Below, piece after piece: positions 1 to 8,920 of a DNA stretch of 64,000 bases; the first letter of the stretch is position 1; each line of letters begins with the position of its first letter. The position numbers were made by a program, and so were the translations under genes. This DNA comes from Nesterenkonia sp. Act20 (lineage in GTDB: Bacteria > Actinomycetota > Actinomycetes > Actinomycetales > Micrococcaceae). Where the stretch lies: positions 1,332,391-1,396,390 of the forward strand of contig NZ_JADPQH010000001.1 in NCBI RefSeq assembly GCF_019173455.1, given 5' to 3'. The notes beneath the pieces were generated by a model. The model saw only the letters and a list, made by a program, of their open reading frames with translations, made no database searches and had not been told where the DNA came from.

Positions 1-531
1 TTCGGTGCCACCGGTGAGGTGCCAGGTGATCCAGGAGTCGGTGTTGCCGAAGAGCAGGTCTCCGGCCTCTGCCCTGGCGCGGGCGCCTTCGACGTTGTCC
101 AGGATCCACTTCACCTTGGTGCCGGAGAAGTAGGTCGCCAGCGGCAGACCGACCTTCGTCTTGAAGCGCTCGACTCCGCCGTCGGCGGCAAGCTCGTCCA
201 CGATCGGCTGAGTGCGGGTGTCCTGCCAGACGATCGCGTTGTAGACCGGCTCACCGGTGTTCTTGTCCCACACCACGGTGGTCTCACGCTGGTTGGTGAT
301 GCCCACCGCGGCGATGTCATGCCGGGTGAGGTTCACCTTGGACAGCGCGTTGCCGATGACCTCTCGGGTGTTGTTCCAGATCTCCATCGGGTCATGCTCG
401 ACCCAGCCCGCCTTGGGAAAGATCTGCTCGTGCTCCTTCTGGCCCGAGGACACGATGTTGCCGGTGTGATCAAAGATGATCGCGCGGCTCGATGTGGTTC
501 CCTGGTCAATCGCAATGACGTACTTCGACAT
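1..531 (-). CDS. glpK: Glycerol kinase, N-terminal part (cut by window edge)
   Basis: Phosphorylates glycerol to glycerol 3-phosphate in the cytoplasm, trapping glycerol brought in by GlpF. The 177 visible codons start [20 protein letters not shown], the FGGY-kinase phosphate-binding signature, and continue through [19 protein letters not shown] and [10 protein letters not shown], both highly typical of glycerol kinases. The reading frame stays open to base 1, so the C-terminal two thirds lie outside the window. The ATG at 531 is preceded by an AGAGGAGAA ribosome-binding site. It sits downstream of glpF on the same strand (79-base gap), consistent with a glpD-glpF-glpK transcript. Confidence 0.95.
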   Translation of the reverse strand, partial: MSKYVIAIDQGTTSSRAIIFDHTGNIVSSGQKEHEQIFPKAGWVEHDPMEIWNNTREVIGNALSKVNLTRHDIAAVGITNQRETTVVWDKNTGEPVYNAIVWQDTRTQPIVDELAADGGVERFKTKVGLPLATYFSGTKVKWILDNVEGARARAEAGDLLFGNTDSWITWHLTGGTE

Positions 532-610
532 GTTCTTCTCCTCTTTGAGTGTTCTATCAGTCGATCATGCTGTGGCAGGCCGTGTTGGAATCACGGGCCT
601 GCTCGGGATT

Positions 611-1354
611 TCAGCTGACTGCCGGGAAGCTGACCACCATGGCAAGCAGACCACCCAGAGCACCACCGATCAAGGGGCCGACCACGGGGACCCATGCGTA
701 GGACCAGTCGCTGCCGCCCTTGCCCTTGATGGGCAGCAGGGCGTGGGCGATCCTGGGGCCCAGGTCACGCGCCGGATTGATGGCGTAGCCCGTGGGCCCG
801 CCGAGAGACGCGCCGATGCCGACCACGAGCAGCGCGACCGCCAGCGGACCGAGGCCCGAAGGCGTGCTCCCCTGGGCGATGATCACGAAGACCAGGACGA
901 AGGTCGCGATGATCTCGGTCACCAGGTTCCAGCCATAGGACCGGATCGCAGGACCTGTGGAGAAGACTCCGAGCTTCGTGGCGGCATCAGGCTCGGCGTC
1001 GAAATGCGGCTTATAGCTGAGGTAGCACAACACCGCGCCGATGATCCCTCCCAGAATCTGCGCGAGGAAATACAGCACGACGTTGAGGAACGTCTTGTCG
1101 ATTTCCGGGCCGAGGGTGGCGGTATCGGCGTTGACGAGCAGGCCGATGGTGACAGCGGGGTTCAGGTGTGCCCCGGAGAGTGCTGCGACGTAGACACCGG
1201 CGAAGACGCCGAGACCCCAGCCGAAGTTGACCATGAGAAACCCAGCGCCGTTGCCCTTCGTCCCCTTCAGGGCGACGTTCGCGACGACGCCGCCGCCGAG
1301 CAGCAGCAGCAACATGGTGCCGAAGGTCTCAGCGACAAATACTTCAAGAGACAT
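611..1354 (-). CDS. glpF: Glycerol uptake facilitator (aquaglyceroporin)
   Basis: A 247-residue MIP-family channel of normal length that lets glycerol diffuse across the membrane. Both family half-helix motifs are visible: NPAVT at about residues 65-69 and NPARD at about 193-197. The Asp after the second NPAR is typical of glycerol-conducting rather than water-only members. Six hydrophobic segments are evident. The start MSLEVFVAETFGT has a GGAAAGGAG ribosome-binding site. It lies between glpD and glpK, so glycerol is the likely substrate. Confidence 0.93.
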   Translation of the reverse strand: MSLEVFVAETFGTMLLLLLGGGVVANVALKGTKGNGAGFLMVNFGWGLGVFAGVYVAALSGAHLNPAVTIGLLVNADTATLGPEIDKTFLNVVLYFLAQILGGIIGAVLCYLSYKPHFDAEPDAATKLGVFSTGPAIRSYGWNLVTEIIATFVLVFVIIAQGSTPSGLGPLAVALLVVGIGASLGGPTGYAINPARDLGPRIAHALLPIKGKGGSDWSYAWVPVVGPLIGGALGGLLAMVVSFPAVS

Positions 1355-1419
1355 CTTTGGCTCCTTTCCTTATTCTTTTCTATGTTGTTGATCCAGTGGC
1401 GCGAATGCAGCCTCCGGAG

Positions 1420-3168
1420 TTACGCCACCAGATCCTTGACGTCGACGTTGTGCCACTCGCGCAACACTCGTTCGGCGCGTTCGATCTCAGCGGTGACAGT
1501 CCCTGCGTCCCACCCCTTCAACGGGGCAAGGGCGTCTCCCAGTTCGCGGAGCAGCTCGCCGGTGACGAGTCCACGGAAGGCCAGGGAGGTGCGGCGGATG
1601 AGCACATCCACCAGATGGCCCACCTGCTCGTGCTCCACCATGTAGGCGAGCTCGCGCTCACTCAGCTCGGGAGTCGAGTCGAAGGTCCGGTCGGTTCCGG
1701 CACGCAGGTAGTCGATGACCTCGCTCGCACGCGCCCCATAGCGGATCAGCAGGCCCTCGACCCGCTCGCCGGAGAGTCCGTCCCCGGCATGGGACATCAC
1801 CCAGGCCTTCTCCGCGGAGGCGGTCTTCGGGAAGCCCTTTCCGCCGCCGATGGGCAGACCCGCGGTGGAGACAGCGCGACGCCGACCCAGCACCTCGAGC
1901 ACGTCGTTGGTCATGTGCTCAGACAGCGCACGGAAGGTGGTCCACTTGCCGCCCACCAGGCTCAGCGTGGTCACGTCGCGACCGGCGACCCGGTCCCGGC
2001 GCTGCTCGATGCGGTAGTCGCGGGAGACGAAGCCTGGCTGGGTCTCATCGTGCTTCGGAAGCGGGCGGACGCCGGAGAAGCTGTAGACCACGTGGTCCGG
2101 TTCCACGGTGATATCCGGGAACACCTGCCCGATCAGGTCGATGAAGTAGTCGACCTCTTCCGGCGTGCACACGGGCTGTTCATCGACATCGACGTCGATG
2201 TCGGTGGTGCCGACCAACACCCGATCCTCGATGGGGTAGATGAGCACGATGCGCCCGTCCGTGTTCTCAAAGAACATCTCGCGGCCTGCACAGGCTGCCA
2301 GCAGGGCGGGGTGGTCAAGCACGATGTGCGAGCCCTTGGTGCCGCCCATATACGAGCTGGGCTCGCCGAGGGAGTCATTGGTCCCGTCGACCCAGGCGCC
2401 GGTCGCGTTGACGACGACGTCGGCGGTGAATGGAAACTCTTCGCCGGTGAGCTCGTCGCGCAGCGTCACGGCCTCGCCGCTGCGTCCCACCGCACTGACA
2501 TAGTTCGTGGCGCGCACGTCCGGGTTGGCATTCAGGCCGTCACGCAGCACATCCAGCGTCATCCGCTCAGGATTGTGCACCGAGGCGTCGAAGTAGGTCG
2601 CCGTGTAGCGCACATCGTCACGGAGATCGGGAAGCTGCGCCAGTGAGGCACGGCGACCGGCGAAGCGATGGCGGGGCACGGAGCCACCGTCCCGGGAGAA
2701 CCAGTCATACATGGTCAGCCCAGCCTTGATCAGGAAGGCGCCACGCTCGCGCGGCTGGCCCTGCTGACGGTGGGTGAGGAACCGCATCGGCGCAGCGAGG
2801 ATGCCCGAGAAGGTGCTGTAGATCGGGATCGTCGTCTGAAGCGGCTTCACATAGTGCGGCGCGGTCTTCAGCAGGGCATTGCGCTCCACGACAGACTCGC
2901 GGACAAGCCTGAACTCGCCGTTCTCCAGGTACCTGATGCCACCGTGGATCATGTGCGAGGAGGCGCCGGAGGCACCCTGGCAGTAATCGCCGCGTTCTAC
3001 CAGCGCGACGTCGACTCCCTGCAGCGCCAGGTCGCGGAAGGTGCCCACGCCGTTGATTCCCCCGCCGATGACCAGCACGGAGGCGCGAGGGTTCTCCCGC
3101 AGCGCTCGCACTTCACTCCGCTCGGCGGGTGCCGGGGTCTTGCCAGTGTTCACAGTTGTGTCGGCCAT
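1420..3168 (-). CDS. glpD: Glycerol-3-phosphate dehydrogenase, FAD-dependent
   Basis: Oxidises glycerol 3-phosphate to dihydroxyacetone phosphate and passes electrons to the quinone pool at the inner face of the membrane. The protein of 582 residues has a dinucleotide-binding motif (VLVIGGGINGVGTFRD) near residue 32 followed by the GlpD hallmark GASSHMIHGGIRYLENGEF. Length and motifs match the GlpD/GlpA family. The ATG at 3168 is preferred over an adjacent in-frame GTG at 3171 because GAGGAG is six bases upstream of the ATG. It is divergent from the SorC-type regulator. Confidence 0.95.
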   Translation of the reverse strand: MADTTVNTGKTPAPAERSEVRALRENPRASVLVIGGGINGVGTFRDLALQGVDVALVERGDYCQGASGASSHMIHGGIRYLENGEFRLVRESVVERNALLKTAPHYVKPLQTTIPIYSTFSGILAAPMRFLTHRQQGQPRERGAFLIKAGLTMYDWFSRDGGSVPRHRFAGRRASLAQLPDLRDDVRYTATYFDASVHNPERMTLDVLRDGLNANPDVRATNYVSAVGRSGEAVTLRDELTGEEFPFTADVVVNATGAWVDGTNDSLGEPSSYMGGTKGSHIVLDHPALLAACAGREMFFENTDGRIVLIYPIEDRVLVGTTDIDVDVDEQPVCTPEEVDYFIDLIGQVFPDITVEPDHVVYSFSGVRPLPKHDETQPGFVSRDYRIEQRRDRVAGRDVTTLSLVGGKWTTFRALSEHMTNDVLEVLGRRRAVSTAGLPIGGGKGFPKTASAEKAWVMSHAGDGLSGERVEGLLIRYGARASEVIDYLRAGTDRTFDSTPELSERELAYMVEHEQVGHLVDVLIRRTSLAFRGLVTGELLRELGDALAPLKGWDAGTVTAEIERAERVLREWHNVDVKDLVA

Positions 3169-3171
3169 CAC

Positions 3172-3252
3172 AGTCTCCTCAGGGTGTCGCGTGCTGCATC
3201 GGTGTCCGCAGTGCGTATGGGTTCACTCTTGAAAGAATGCAACGATTAGTCA
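3172..3252. promoter_or_regulatory. Divergent glpD / regulator promoter region
   Basis: This 81-base interval separates two divergent genes and must carry both promoters. The regulator-proximal half is AT-richer, with repeated ATGC and TGCA elements around 3234-3263 that could be operator half-sites. I could not identify a convincing -35/-10 pair. Confidence 0.4.
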
Positions 3253-4314
3253 ATGCTGATGCACAGACGTGCAGAAATGAGGAGCGTCGTGGAAGAAGAT
3301 TCCGTCACCGAGCCCGACCGTGGCGATCGCGCTGCACGTTATTCCAACGCAGAAGGATCGCGGTCCCGAGGCAGCGATGCTCTGCGCGCGGCACAGATGT
3401 ACTACCTGCAGGACCTCACCATGAACGCGATCGCTCGAGAGCTGCGCACCTCCCGCTCCACGGTCTCCCGCCTGCTCTCCACCGCCCGAGAGACGGGATT
3501 GGTGGAGATCCAGGTCAACAATCCGCAGCACCGGGCGCCCTCGCTGGAGCACGAGATCCAGCGACGGTTCGGGGTGGAGGCCCACGTCGTGCCCGTCTCG
3601 GAGCTGGTCAGAGATTCCGAGGTGCTGGAACGCGTCGCCATCCAGGCTGCGCGGACCATCGGCCCACTGGTCGAGTCAGATGCAGTCATCGGCGTCGCCT
3701 GGGGCTCCACACTCAGCGCCGTGAGTCAGCACCTGGCCCGGAAGCTCACGCATGACACCACCGTCGTGCAGCTCAACGGTGCCGGGAACACGCAGACCAC
3801 CGGCATCGCCTATGCCAGCGAGATCCTGCAGCGCTTCGGACACGCCTACGGCGCACGCGTGGAACAGTTCCCCGTCCCCGCCTTCTTCGATCACGCCGAG
3901 ACCAAGACCGCAATGTGGGCTGAGCGCAGCGTGCGCAGAATCCTGGAGCTCCAGGAGCGCATGACCATGGCGATATTCGGGGTCGGGTCGACCAACTCAG
4001 GGATCCCGAGCCACGTGTACTCGGGCGGGTACCTCGACGACGCAGACCTTCTCGCTCTCCACCAGGAACGCGTCGTCGGCGATGTGGCCACCATGTTCTT
4101 TCGGGCAGACGGCAGCCACCGTGACCTGCTGATCAACCAACGGGGCACGGGCCCTGAGCTCGAGCTGCTGCGACGCGTGCCCAGGCGCATATGCGTCGTC
4201 TCGGGCGAGGCCAAGCTCAGCGGTCTGCGGGGCGCCCTGGCGGCCGGTCTGCCCACGGACCTCATTCTGGATGAGGCGACCGCGCGCTGGCTCGTTCAAG
4301 ATCAGTCGACCTGA
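3253..4314 (+). CDS. SorC/DeoR-family sugar-responsive transcriptional regulator
   Basis: The product is up to 353 residues. A helix-turn-helix (MNAIARELRTSRSTVSRLLS) sits at about residues 56-75, followed by a SorC-type sugar-phosphate-binding domain (VIGVAWGSTLSAV, FGVGSTNSG, GDVATMFFRADG). Members of this family usually sense a phosphorylated sugar or polyol. Divergent placement from glpDFK suggests it controls glycerol catabolism, perhaps sensing glycerol 3-phosphate; that is inference. Start uncertain: an in-frame GTG at 3289 has AGGAG four bases upstream and would give a 341-residue protein, and an ATG lies at 3277. The family assignment does not depend on the start. Confidence 0.85.
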   Translation: MLMHRRAEMRSVVEEDSVTEPDRGDRAARYSNAEGSRSRGSDALRAAQMYYLQDLTMNAIARELRTSRSTVSRLLSTARETGLVEIQVNNPQHRAPSLEHEIQRRFGVEAHVVPVSELVRDSEVLERVAIQAARTIGPLVESDAVIGVAWGSTLSAVSQHLARKLTHDTTVVQLNGAGNTQTTGIAYASEILQRFGHAYGARVEQFPVPAFFDHAETKTAMWAERSVRRILELQERMTMAIFGVGSTNSGIPSHVYSGGYLDDADLLALHQERVVGDVATMFFRADGSHRDLLINQRGTGPELELLRRVPRRICVVSGEAKLSGLRGALAAGLPTDLILDEATARWLVQDQST

Positions 4315-4350
4315 ACGATTCCTCAGCGGAGGCCGCGTTGAGCGTCTCGG

Positions 4351-5232
4351 TCAGCTCTCGGGGTAGTCGTAGAAGCCCTTGCCGGACTTCTGCCCCAGCT
4401 CCCCGCGGGCGACCATGTCGCGCATGAGCTGGGGTGGAGCGAAACGCTCTCCCAGCTGGGATTCGAGGTACTCGGCGATGCCCAGCCGCACGTCCAGTCC
4501 CACGATGTCGGTCAGCGCCAGGGGCCCGATCGGGAACTTGTAGCCCAGCACCATCGCGTTGTCGATGTCAGCAGGCGCAGCCACACCCTCTTCCACCATG
4601 CGGATGGCCTCGAGTCCGATGGCCACCCCCAGCCGCGAGGAGGCGAAGCCGGGCGCGTCCTTGACCACTACCGGGGTCTTGCCCAGGGCTTCGACCCAGC
4701 GTGGGCTCAGTTCGGCGAGCTCCTCGCCGGTGCGCTCGGCCAGCACCACCTCCACCAGCTTCGAGGCGGGCACCGGGTTGAAGAAGTGCAGTCCGCAGAA
4801 GCGCTCGGGTCGATCGAGATGCCCTGCCAGGTCGGTGATCGACAGCGAGGAGGTGTTGGTGGCCAGCCACGCCTCTGGCGCGAGCTGCGCCTCGGCTCGG
4901 CGCAGCGACTCCACCTTCAGGGTCATATCCTCCGGCACCGCCTCGATGACCAGGCCACAACGGCTGAACGCGGTCACATTCACAGTGGTGGTGAGCCGGT
5001 TCGTCCAGGTGGAGAGCTCGCCCTTGATCTTTCCGCGCCTCAGCGATGCCTCGAGATCCTTGGTGATCCGCGCCGCGGCGGTCTGTGCGGCCGCTTCGGA
5101 CACGTCGACGACGATGACCTCCTCGGCTCCGGCCACCAGGAAGGCGTGGCCGATCCCGGCCCCCATGCGACCGCCGCCGAGGACACCGACGGTGGCGGGG
5201 AAAGGCTGATTCGAAGCGGAAGGGGTGCTCAT
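4351..5232 (-). CDS. 3-hydroxyacyl-CoA / 3-hydroxybutyryl-CoA dehydrogenase
   Basis: NAD(P)-dependent oxidation of 3-hydroxyacyl-CoA to 3-ketoacyl-CoA, the third step of beta-oxidation. The 293-residue protein shows the Rossmann motif GVLGGGRMGAGIGHAF near residue 15, the catalytic-His segment FCGLHFFNPVPASKLVEVV, and the C-terminal domain ending GQKSGKGFYDYP, all standard for this family. The ATG overlaps the stop of the upstream enoyl-CoA hydratase by four bases (ATGA), so translation is coupled. It is last in a thiolase-hydratase-dehydrogenase operon. It could equally be a phenylacetate-pathway PaaH-type enzyme. Confidence 0.9.
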   Translation of the reverse strand: MSTPSASNQPFPATVGVLGGGRMGAGIGHAFLVAGAEEVIVVDVSEAAAQTAAARITKDLEASLRRGKIKGELSTWTNRLTTTVNVTAFSRCGLVIEAVPEDMTLKVESLRRAEAQLAPEAWLATNTSSLSITDLAGHLDRPERFCGLHFFNPVPASKLVEVVLAERTGEELAELSPRWVEALGKTPVVVKDAPGFASSRLGVAIGLEAIRMVEEGVAAPADIDNAMVLGYKFPIGPLALTDIVGLDVRLGIAEYLESQLGERFAPPQLMRDMVARGELGQKSGKGFYDYPES

Positions 5233-6104
5233 GGGGTCTCTCCTGAGGTGCGTTCTGATGCTTGGTGGTCCAGCTCCGAGGTCTTCTCGGAGGCTTGGTC
5301 TGGGGCTCGTCCAGCAGTCTTGGCCTCGCGTCGGTCCAGGAATGCCTGCATCCGTTCGAACTTCGCCTCGGACTCGAAGAGGATGGCCTGCGCCAGGTTG
5401 TCCACCTGCGGGTGGGCCTCGCGCGGCATGGAGAACACCTGCTTGCTGATGCGCACCGCCAGCGGGTCCTGCTTGGCGATCCGATCCGCGAGCGCGTGGG
5501 CTGCATCGAGCAGCTCGGTGGCCGGATGCACGGCATTGAGCAGGCCGTTCTCCAGCGCCTCCTGCGCATCCAGGATGCGTCCCGCCAGCAGGATCTCCTT
5601 GGCGATGCCCTCACCTGCCAGTTCGCGCAGCCGCCAGAGCGCTCCCGCGGCAGGAATGATCCCCAGCCCGGTCTCGGGCTGACCGATCTTCACCTCCGGA
5701 GTGCCCAGCCGGAAGTCAGCGGCCCAGGCGAGTTCGGCGCCACCACCGAGGGCGAATCCGTCCAGGGCGGCGATCACCGGCATGGGCAGCTTGGCGAGGC
5801 GGTCGAAGGCGGTGGAATTGACTCCGCGAAGGGCATCAGCGCGCCGTCGCTCGCGGAGCTGACCGATATCAGCACCCGAGGCGAAGATGCCTTTGCCCCC
5901 GGATTCGGTGCCGGAGAGGATCAGCAGCTTGGGGTGATGCTCGAGATGCGCGCAGACGGCGTGCAGCTCGGTGATCATGGTGGCGTCGATGGCGTTGCGC
6001 ACCTCGGGACGGTCCAGCTGGGCGTGGATCCGATCCGACGTCTCGGTGATCCGCAGCGTGCTGAACCCGCTTGCGTCCAGGGTCGGGGTCTCGTCCGAAC
6101 TCAC
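5229..6104 (-). CDS. Enoyl-CoA hydratase/isomerase family protein
   Basis: Crotonase-fold enzyme of 291 residues, expected to hydrate trans-2-enoyl-CoA. Seen: DRPEVRNAIDATMI near the N terminus, the oxyanion-hole segments FASGADIGQL and DGFALGGGAELAWAADFR, and catalytic-type Glu residues in KIGQPETGLGIIPAAG. Starts at GTG 6104 with AAGGGTG upstream, four bases after the thiolase stop. The last 40 or so residues are charged, low-complexity and rich in Glu, Thr and Ser, beyond the usual family end. Member of the beta-oxidation operon. Confidence 0.9.
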   Translation of the reverse strand: MSSDETPTLDASGFSTLRITETSDRIHAQLDRPEVRNAIDATMITELHAVCAHLEHHPKLLILSGTESGGKGIFASGADIGQLRERRRADALRGVNSTAFDRLAKLPMPVIAALDGFALGGGAELAWAADFRLGTPEVKIGQPETGLGIIPAAGALWRLRELAGEGIAKEILLAGRILDAQEALENGLLNAVHPATELLDAAHALADRIAKQDPLAVRISKQVFSMPREAHPQVDNLAQAILFESEAKFERMQAFLDRREAKTAGRAPDQASEKTSELDHQASERTSGETP

Positions 6105-6107
6105 CGG

Positions 6108-7313
6108 CTACACCCTTTCCAGCAGCAGGGCTGAGCCCTGGCCGACACCGACGCACATCGTCGCCAGGCCGCGGGTCACGCCCTCGTCCTCCATGCGGCG
6201 GGCAAGGGTCAGCACGATCCGGCATCCGGAGGAGCCCAACGGATGTCCCAACGCGATCGCGCCGCCGTCGGCGTTGACGATGGAAGGGTCAAGTCCGAGC
6301 CTGCGCATGCTGGCCAGGGACTGGGTGGCGAAGGCCTCGTTGAGCTCGACGGCGCCGAGATCCTCGATCCCCCAGCCGACGCGCTCCAGCACCTTGGCGG
6401 TGGCCGGGACCGGGCCCATCCCCATGATCTCCGGGGCGACTCCCGCGCTTGCAGCGCCTACCACGCGTGCTCGAGGGGTCAGTCCGTATTTCTGCACCGC
6501 AGCCTCAGAGGCGACGATCACCGCCGAGGCGCCGTCGTTGAGCGAGGACGCATTGCCTGCGGTGACCACGCTGCCGCCCGCGACCACCGGGCGCAGTCCC
6601 GCGAGGGACTCAGCAGTGGTGCCGGGCCGTGGGCCCTCATCGGTGTCGACCACGGTGACGGCGCCTTTGCGGCCTGGCACCTCGACCGGGGTGATCTCCC
6701 GCGCCAGCCGGCCTGCCTGCATGGCGGCCACGGCCCTGCGCTGTGATTCCGCGGCGAAGGCATCGGCGTCCTCGCGGGTGATCCCCTCGACCCGGGCCAC
6801 CTCTTCGGCGGTCTCGGGCATGGAAAAGGTCCGCTTGTCGATCTCCAGGAACTTCGGGTTGGTGAACCGCCAGCCGATGGAGGTGTCGACGACCTCCCCG
6901 GGCTTGGCGAAGCCGGTGGTGGGCTTGGCCATCACCCAGGGCGCGCGGGACATCGACTCCACTCCGCCGGCGACGACGATGTCGGCGGCCCCTGCCGCGA
7001 TCATGTGCTGGGCCTGGGCGATCGCACTCATGCCCGAGGCGCAGAGTCGATTGACCGTGATGCCCGGGACGGAGTCGGGGAAACCCGCGAGCAGCCAGGC
7101 CATGCGGGCGACGTTGCGGTTCTCCTCCCCGGCGCCGTTGGCGTTCCCGAGGATGACTTCGTCGACGTCGGCCGGATCGATGCCGGACTCCTCCACCACC
7201 TGGCGCACCACGAGGGCCGCGAGGTCATCGGGTCGGACCGAAGAGAGAACACCGCCGTAGCGGCCTACCGGGGTGCGGGTGCCGGAGACAAGATATGCAG
7301 GGCTGATCGCCAC
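6108..7313 (-). CDS. Acetyl-CoA C-acyltransferase (thiolase)
   Basis: Thiolytic cleavage of 3-ketoacyl-CoA, or its reverse. The protein of 401 residues has the nucleophilic Cys in VNRLCASGMSAIA (about residue 91), the His motif GGAIALGHPLGSSG and the C-terminal Cys motif MCVGVGQGSALLLE, so all catalytic residues are present. GTG start at 7313; a nearby ATG at 7318 is out of frame. First gene of the beta-oxidation operon, behind a TetR-type palindrome. Degradative (FadA/PcaF/PaaJ-like) rather than biosynthetic function is inferred from context. Confidence 0.92.
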   Translation of the reverse strand: MAISPAYLVSGTRTPVGRYGGVLSSVRPDDLAALVVRQVVEESGIDPADVDEVILGNANGAGEENRNVARMAWLLAGFPDSVPGITVNRLCASGMSAIAQAQHMIAAGAADIVVAGGVESMSRAPWVMAKPTTGFAKPGEVVDTSIGWRFTNPKFLEIDKRTFSMPETAEEVARVEGITREDADAFAAESQRRAVAAMQAGRLAREITPVEVPGRKGAVTVVDTDEGPRPGTTAESLAGLRPVVAGGSVVTAGNASSLNDGASAVIVASEAAVQKYGLTPRARVVGAASAGVAPEIMGMGPVPATAKVLERVGWGIEDLGAVELNEAFATQSLASMRRLGLDPSIVNADGGAIALGHPLGSSGCRIVLTLARRMEDEGVTRGLATMCVGVGQGSALLLERV

Positions 7314-7338
7314 GTCATGCGCCTTTCGCAGGAATAAC

Positions 7339-7352
7339 TGACCGATCGTTCA
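7339..7352. promoter_or_regulatory. TetR-type operator before the thiolase operon
   Basis: TGACCGATCGTTCA is a 14-base inverted repeat with one mismatched pair, lying 26 bases upstream of the thiolase start. Its shape resembles operators of TetR-family acyl-CoA-responsive repressors such as PaaR-like and FadR/KstR-like proteins. A related site occurs at 12636. No TetR gene is in the window. Confidence 0.55.
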
Positions 7353-7425
7353 CCTAACACTCTTCCATGAGCACCGTGTGGGGTCAATCACAGCGAGGGT
7401 TCACCCGTGGTCCACACTGGAGGGT

Positions 7426-8064
7426 ATGAGCGAAAACATTGCAGGCATCCCGATTCCCGACAGCACAATGGCCCGTGAGGCCACCTCTCTGGTCCGCGAA
7501 GCCGCCCCGGCGCTGGTCTTCCACCACTCTCGGCGCGTCTACCTCTTCGGCTCGCTGCGGGCAGAGCAGCTCGGCATCAGCGTCGACCCCGAGCTGCTCT
7601 ACATAGGCGCCATGTTCCATGACCTGGGACTGACCGAGGCCTACCGCCGGACCGACCAGCGATTCGAGATCGATGGCGCCGACGAGGCCCGGCGGTTCCT
7701 GCTGAGCCACGGGATCGCGGCTGAGCAGGCGCAGAAGGTATGGACCGGCATTGCGCTGCACACCACCCCGGAGATCCCGTTGCACATGGATCCGGAGATC
7801 GCCCTGGTCACCCGCGGGGTGGAGCTGGACGTGCTCGGAGTGGACTATGACGCCCTCACCGATCAACAGCGCGCCGCCGTCGTCGACGCCCACCCGCGGC
7901 CGGACTTCAAGGAGCAGATCCTCGAAGCGTTCACCGAGGGGCTGAAGGACCGACCGGAGACGACCTTCGGCAACGTGAAGGCCGATGTGCTGGCCCACTT
8001 CCTGCCTGGCTTCGAACGCGGCGACTTCGTCGAGGTGATCCGCAGCTCGCCCTGGCCGGAATAG
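7426..8064 (+). CDS. HD-domain protein (cyanamide hydratase-like HD hydrolase)
   Basis: A 212-residue protein of the HD superfamily, metal-dependent hydrolases or lyases. Seen: FHHSRRVYLFGSL, then LYIGAMFHDLGLTEAYR carrying the His-Asp pair, and a downstream IALHTTPEIP His, an arrangement like plant and fungal cyanamide-hydratase-type HD proteins. The substrate cannot be told. I chose the ATG at 7426 with GGAGGG just upstream; an in-frame GTG at 7378 has no ribosome-binding site. Divergent from the thiolase operon. Confidence 0.8.
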   Translation: MSENIAGIPIPDSTMAREATSLVREAAPALVFHHSRRVYLFGSLRAEQLGISVDPELLYIGAMFHDLGLTEAYRRTDQRFEIDGADEARRFLLSHGIAAEQAQKVWTGIALHTTPEIPLHMDPEIALVTRGVELDVLGVDYDALTDQQRAAVVDAHPRPDFKEQILEAFTEGLKDRPETTFGNVKADVLAHFLPGFERGDFVEVIRSSPWPE

Positions 8065-8127
8065 ACGCGCCCCAGGCCCCTAGAGCCCCAGACCCGCGGG
8101 TTCAGTGCTCGCCGGCCGCGCCGGAAT

Positions 8128-8919
8128 TCACTGCAGTAGCGTCTTATCGTCGACCACGGCGCCCTTGAGCTTGCCGAACTCGGCGAGCAGATCCTGGGAG
8201 GTCATCTGCGCCTTCTTCTCGGCGCCGACGTCGAGGATGATGCGACCTTCGTGCATCATGATCAGCCGGTTGCCCACCTCGAGCGCCTGGACCATGTTGT
8301 GCGTAACCATCAGCGTGGTCAGGCCCTTGTCCTGGACCACGCTGCGGGTCAGTCGGGTGACGAGCTCGGCCCGCTGCGGATCCAGCGCCGCGGTGTGCTC
8401 ATCGAGCAGCAGGACGCGGGGGTCAGAATAGGTGGCCATGAGCAGGCTCAGCGCCTGGCGCTGGCCGCCGGAGAGCAGGCCCACCTTGGTCTTGAGCCGG
8501 CCTTCCAGACCCAGCTCCAGCTGCTTGAGCGCCTCCGCGAAGCGTTCCCGCTTTGCTTTGGTGACGCCGCGGGACAGCCCGCGAGGACGTCCCCGACGGT
8601 CAGCCAGTGAGAGGTTCTCCTCGATGCTGAGGTTCGGCGCGGTGCCCGCCATCGGGTCCTGGAAGACCCTGCCGACCTTCGCTGCCCGCTGGTGCTCCTT
8701 GAGCTTGCTGACATCGACACCGTCGAGGGACACCACCCCTTCGTCCTGATGGATGCGTCCCGCCACCGTGTTGAGCAGGGTGGACTTGCCGGCGCCGTTG
8801 GAGCCGATGACGGTGACGAAATCGCCCTCCTTGAGCTCCAGGTCCACGTCCACCAGCGCGCGGCGCTCGTTGACGGTGTGCGGGAAGAACGTCTTGGAGA
8901 CTGAATCGACTTTCAACAT
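8128..8919 (-). CDS. ABC transporter ATP-binding protein (TrpXYZ-like system)
   Basis: The 263-residue ATPase has Walker A GSNGAGKST near residue 39, signature LSGGQRQALSL, Walker B VLLLDEHTA and a switch His (MVTHNMV). It belongs to the set used with PF04392-type substrate-binding lipoproteins and a single-chain permease, both encoded just upstream. It starts one base after the permease stop, so the two are translationally coupled. Substrate unknown; relatives import tryptophan or tyrosine in Gram-positive bacteria. Confidence 0.9.
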   Translation of the reverse strand: MLKVDSVSKTFFPHTVNERRALVDVDLELKEGDFVTVIGSNGAGKSTLLNTVAGRIHQDEGVVSLDGVDVSKLKEHQRAAKVGRVFQDPMAGTAPNLSIEENLSLADRRGRPRGLSRGVTKAKRERFAEALKQLELGLEGRLKTKVGLLSGGQRQALSLLMATYSDPRVLLLDEHTAALDPQRAELVTRLTRSVVQDKGLTTLMVTHNMVQALEVGNRLIMMHEGRIILDVGAEKKAQMTSQDLLAEFGKLKGAVVDDKTLLQ

Positions 8920-8920
8920 G

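Noticed and set aside
476-2646. Long plus-strand open frames opposite glpF and glpD
   Set aside because: They are antisense shadows: GC-rich third positions keep the opposite frame open. Translations are His/Gly/Arg-rich with no family features, while glpF and glpD are unambiguous.
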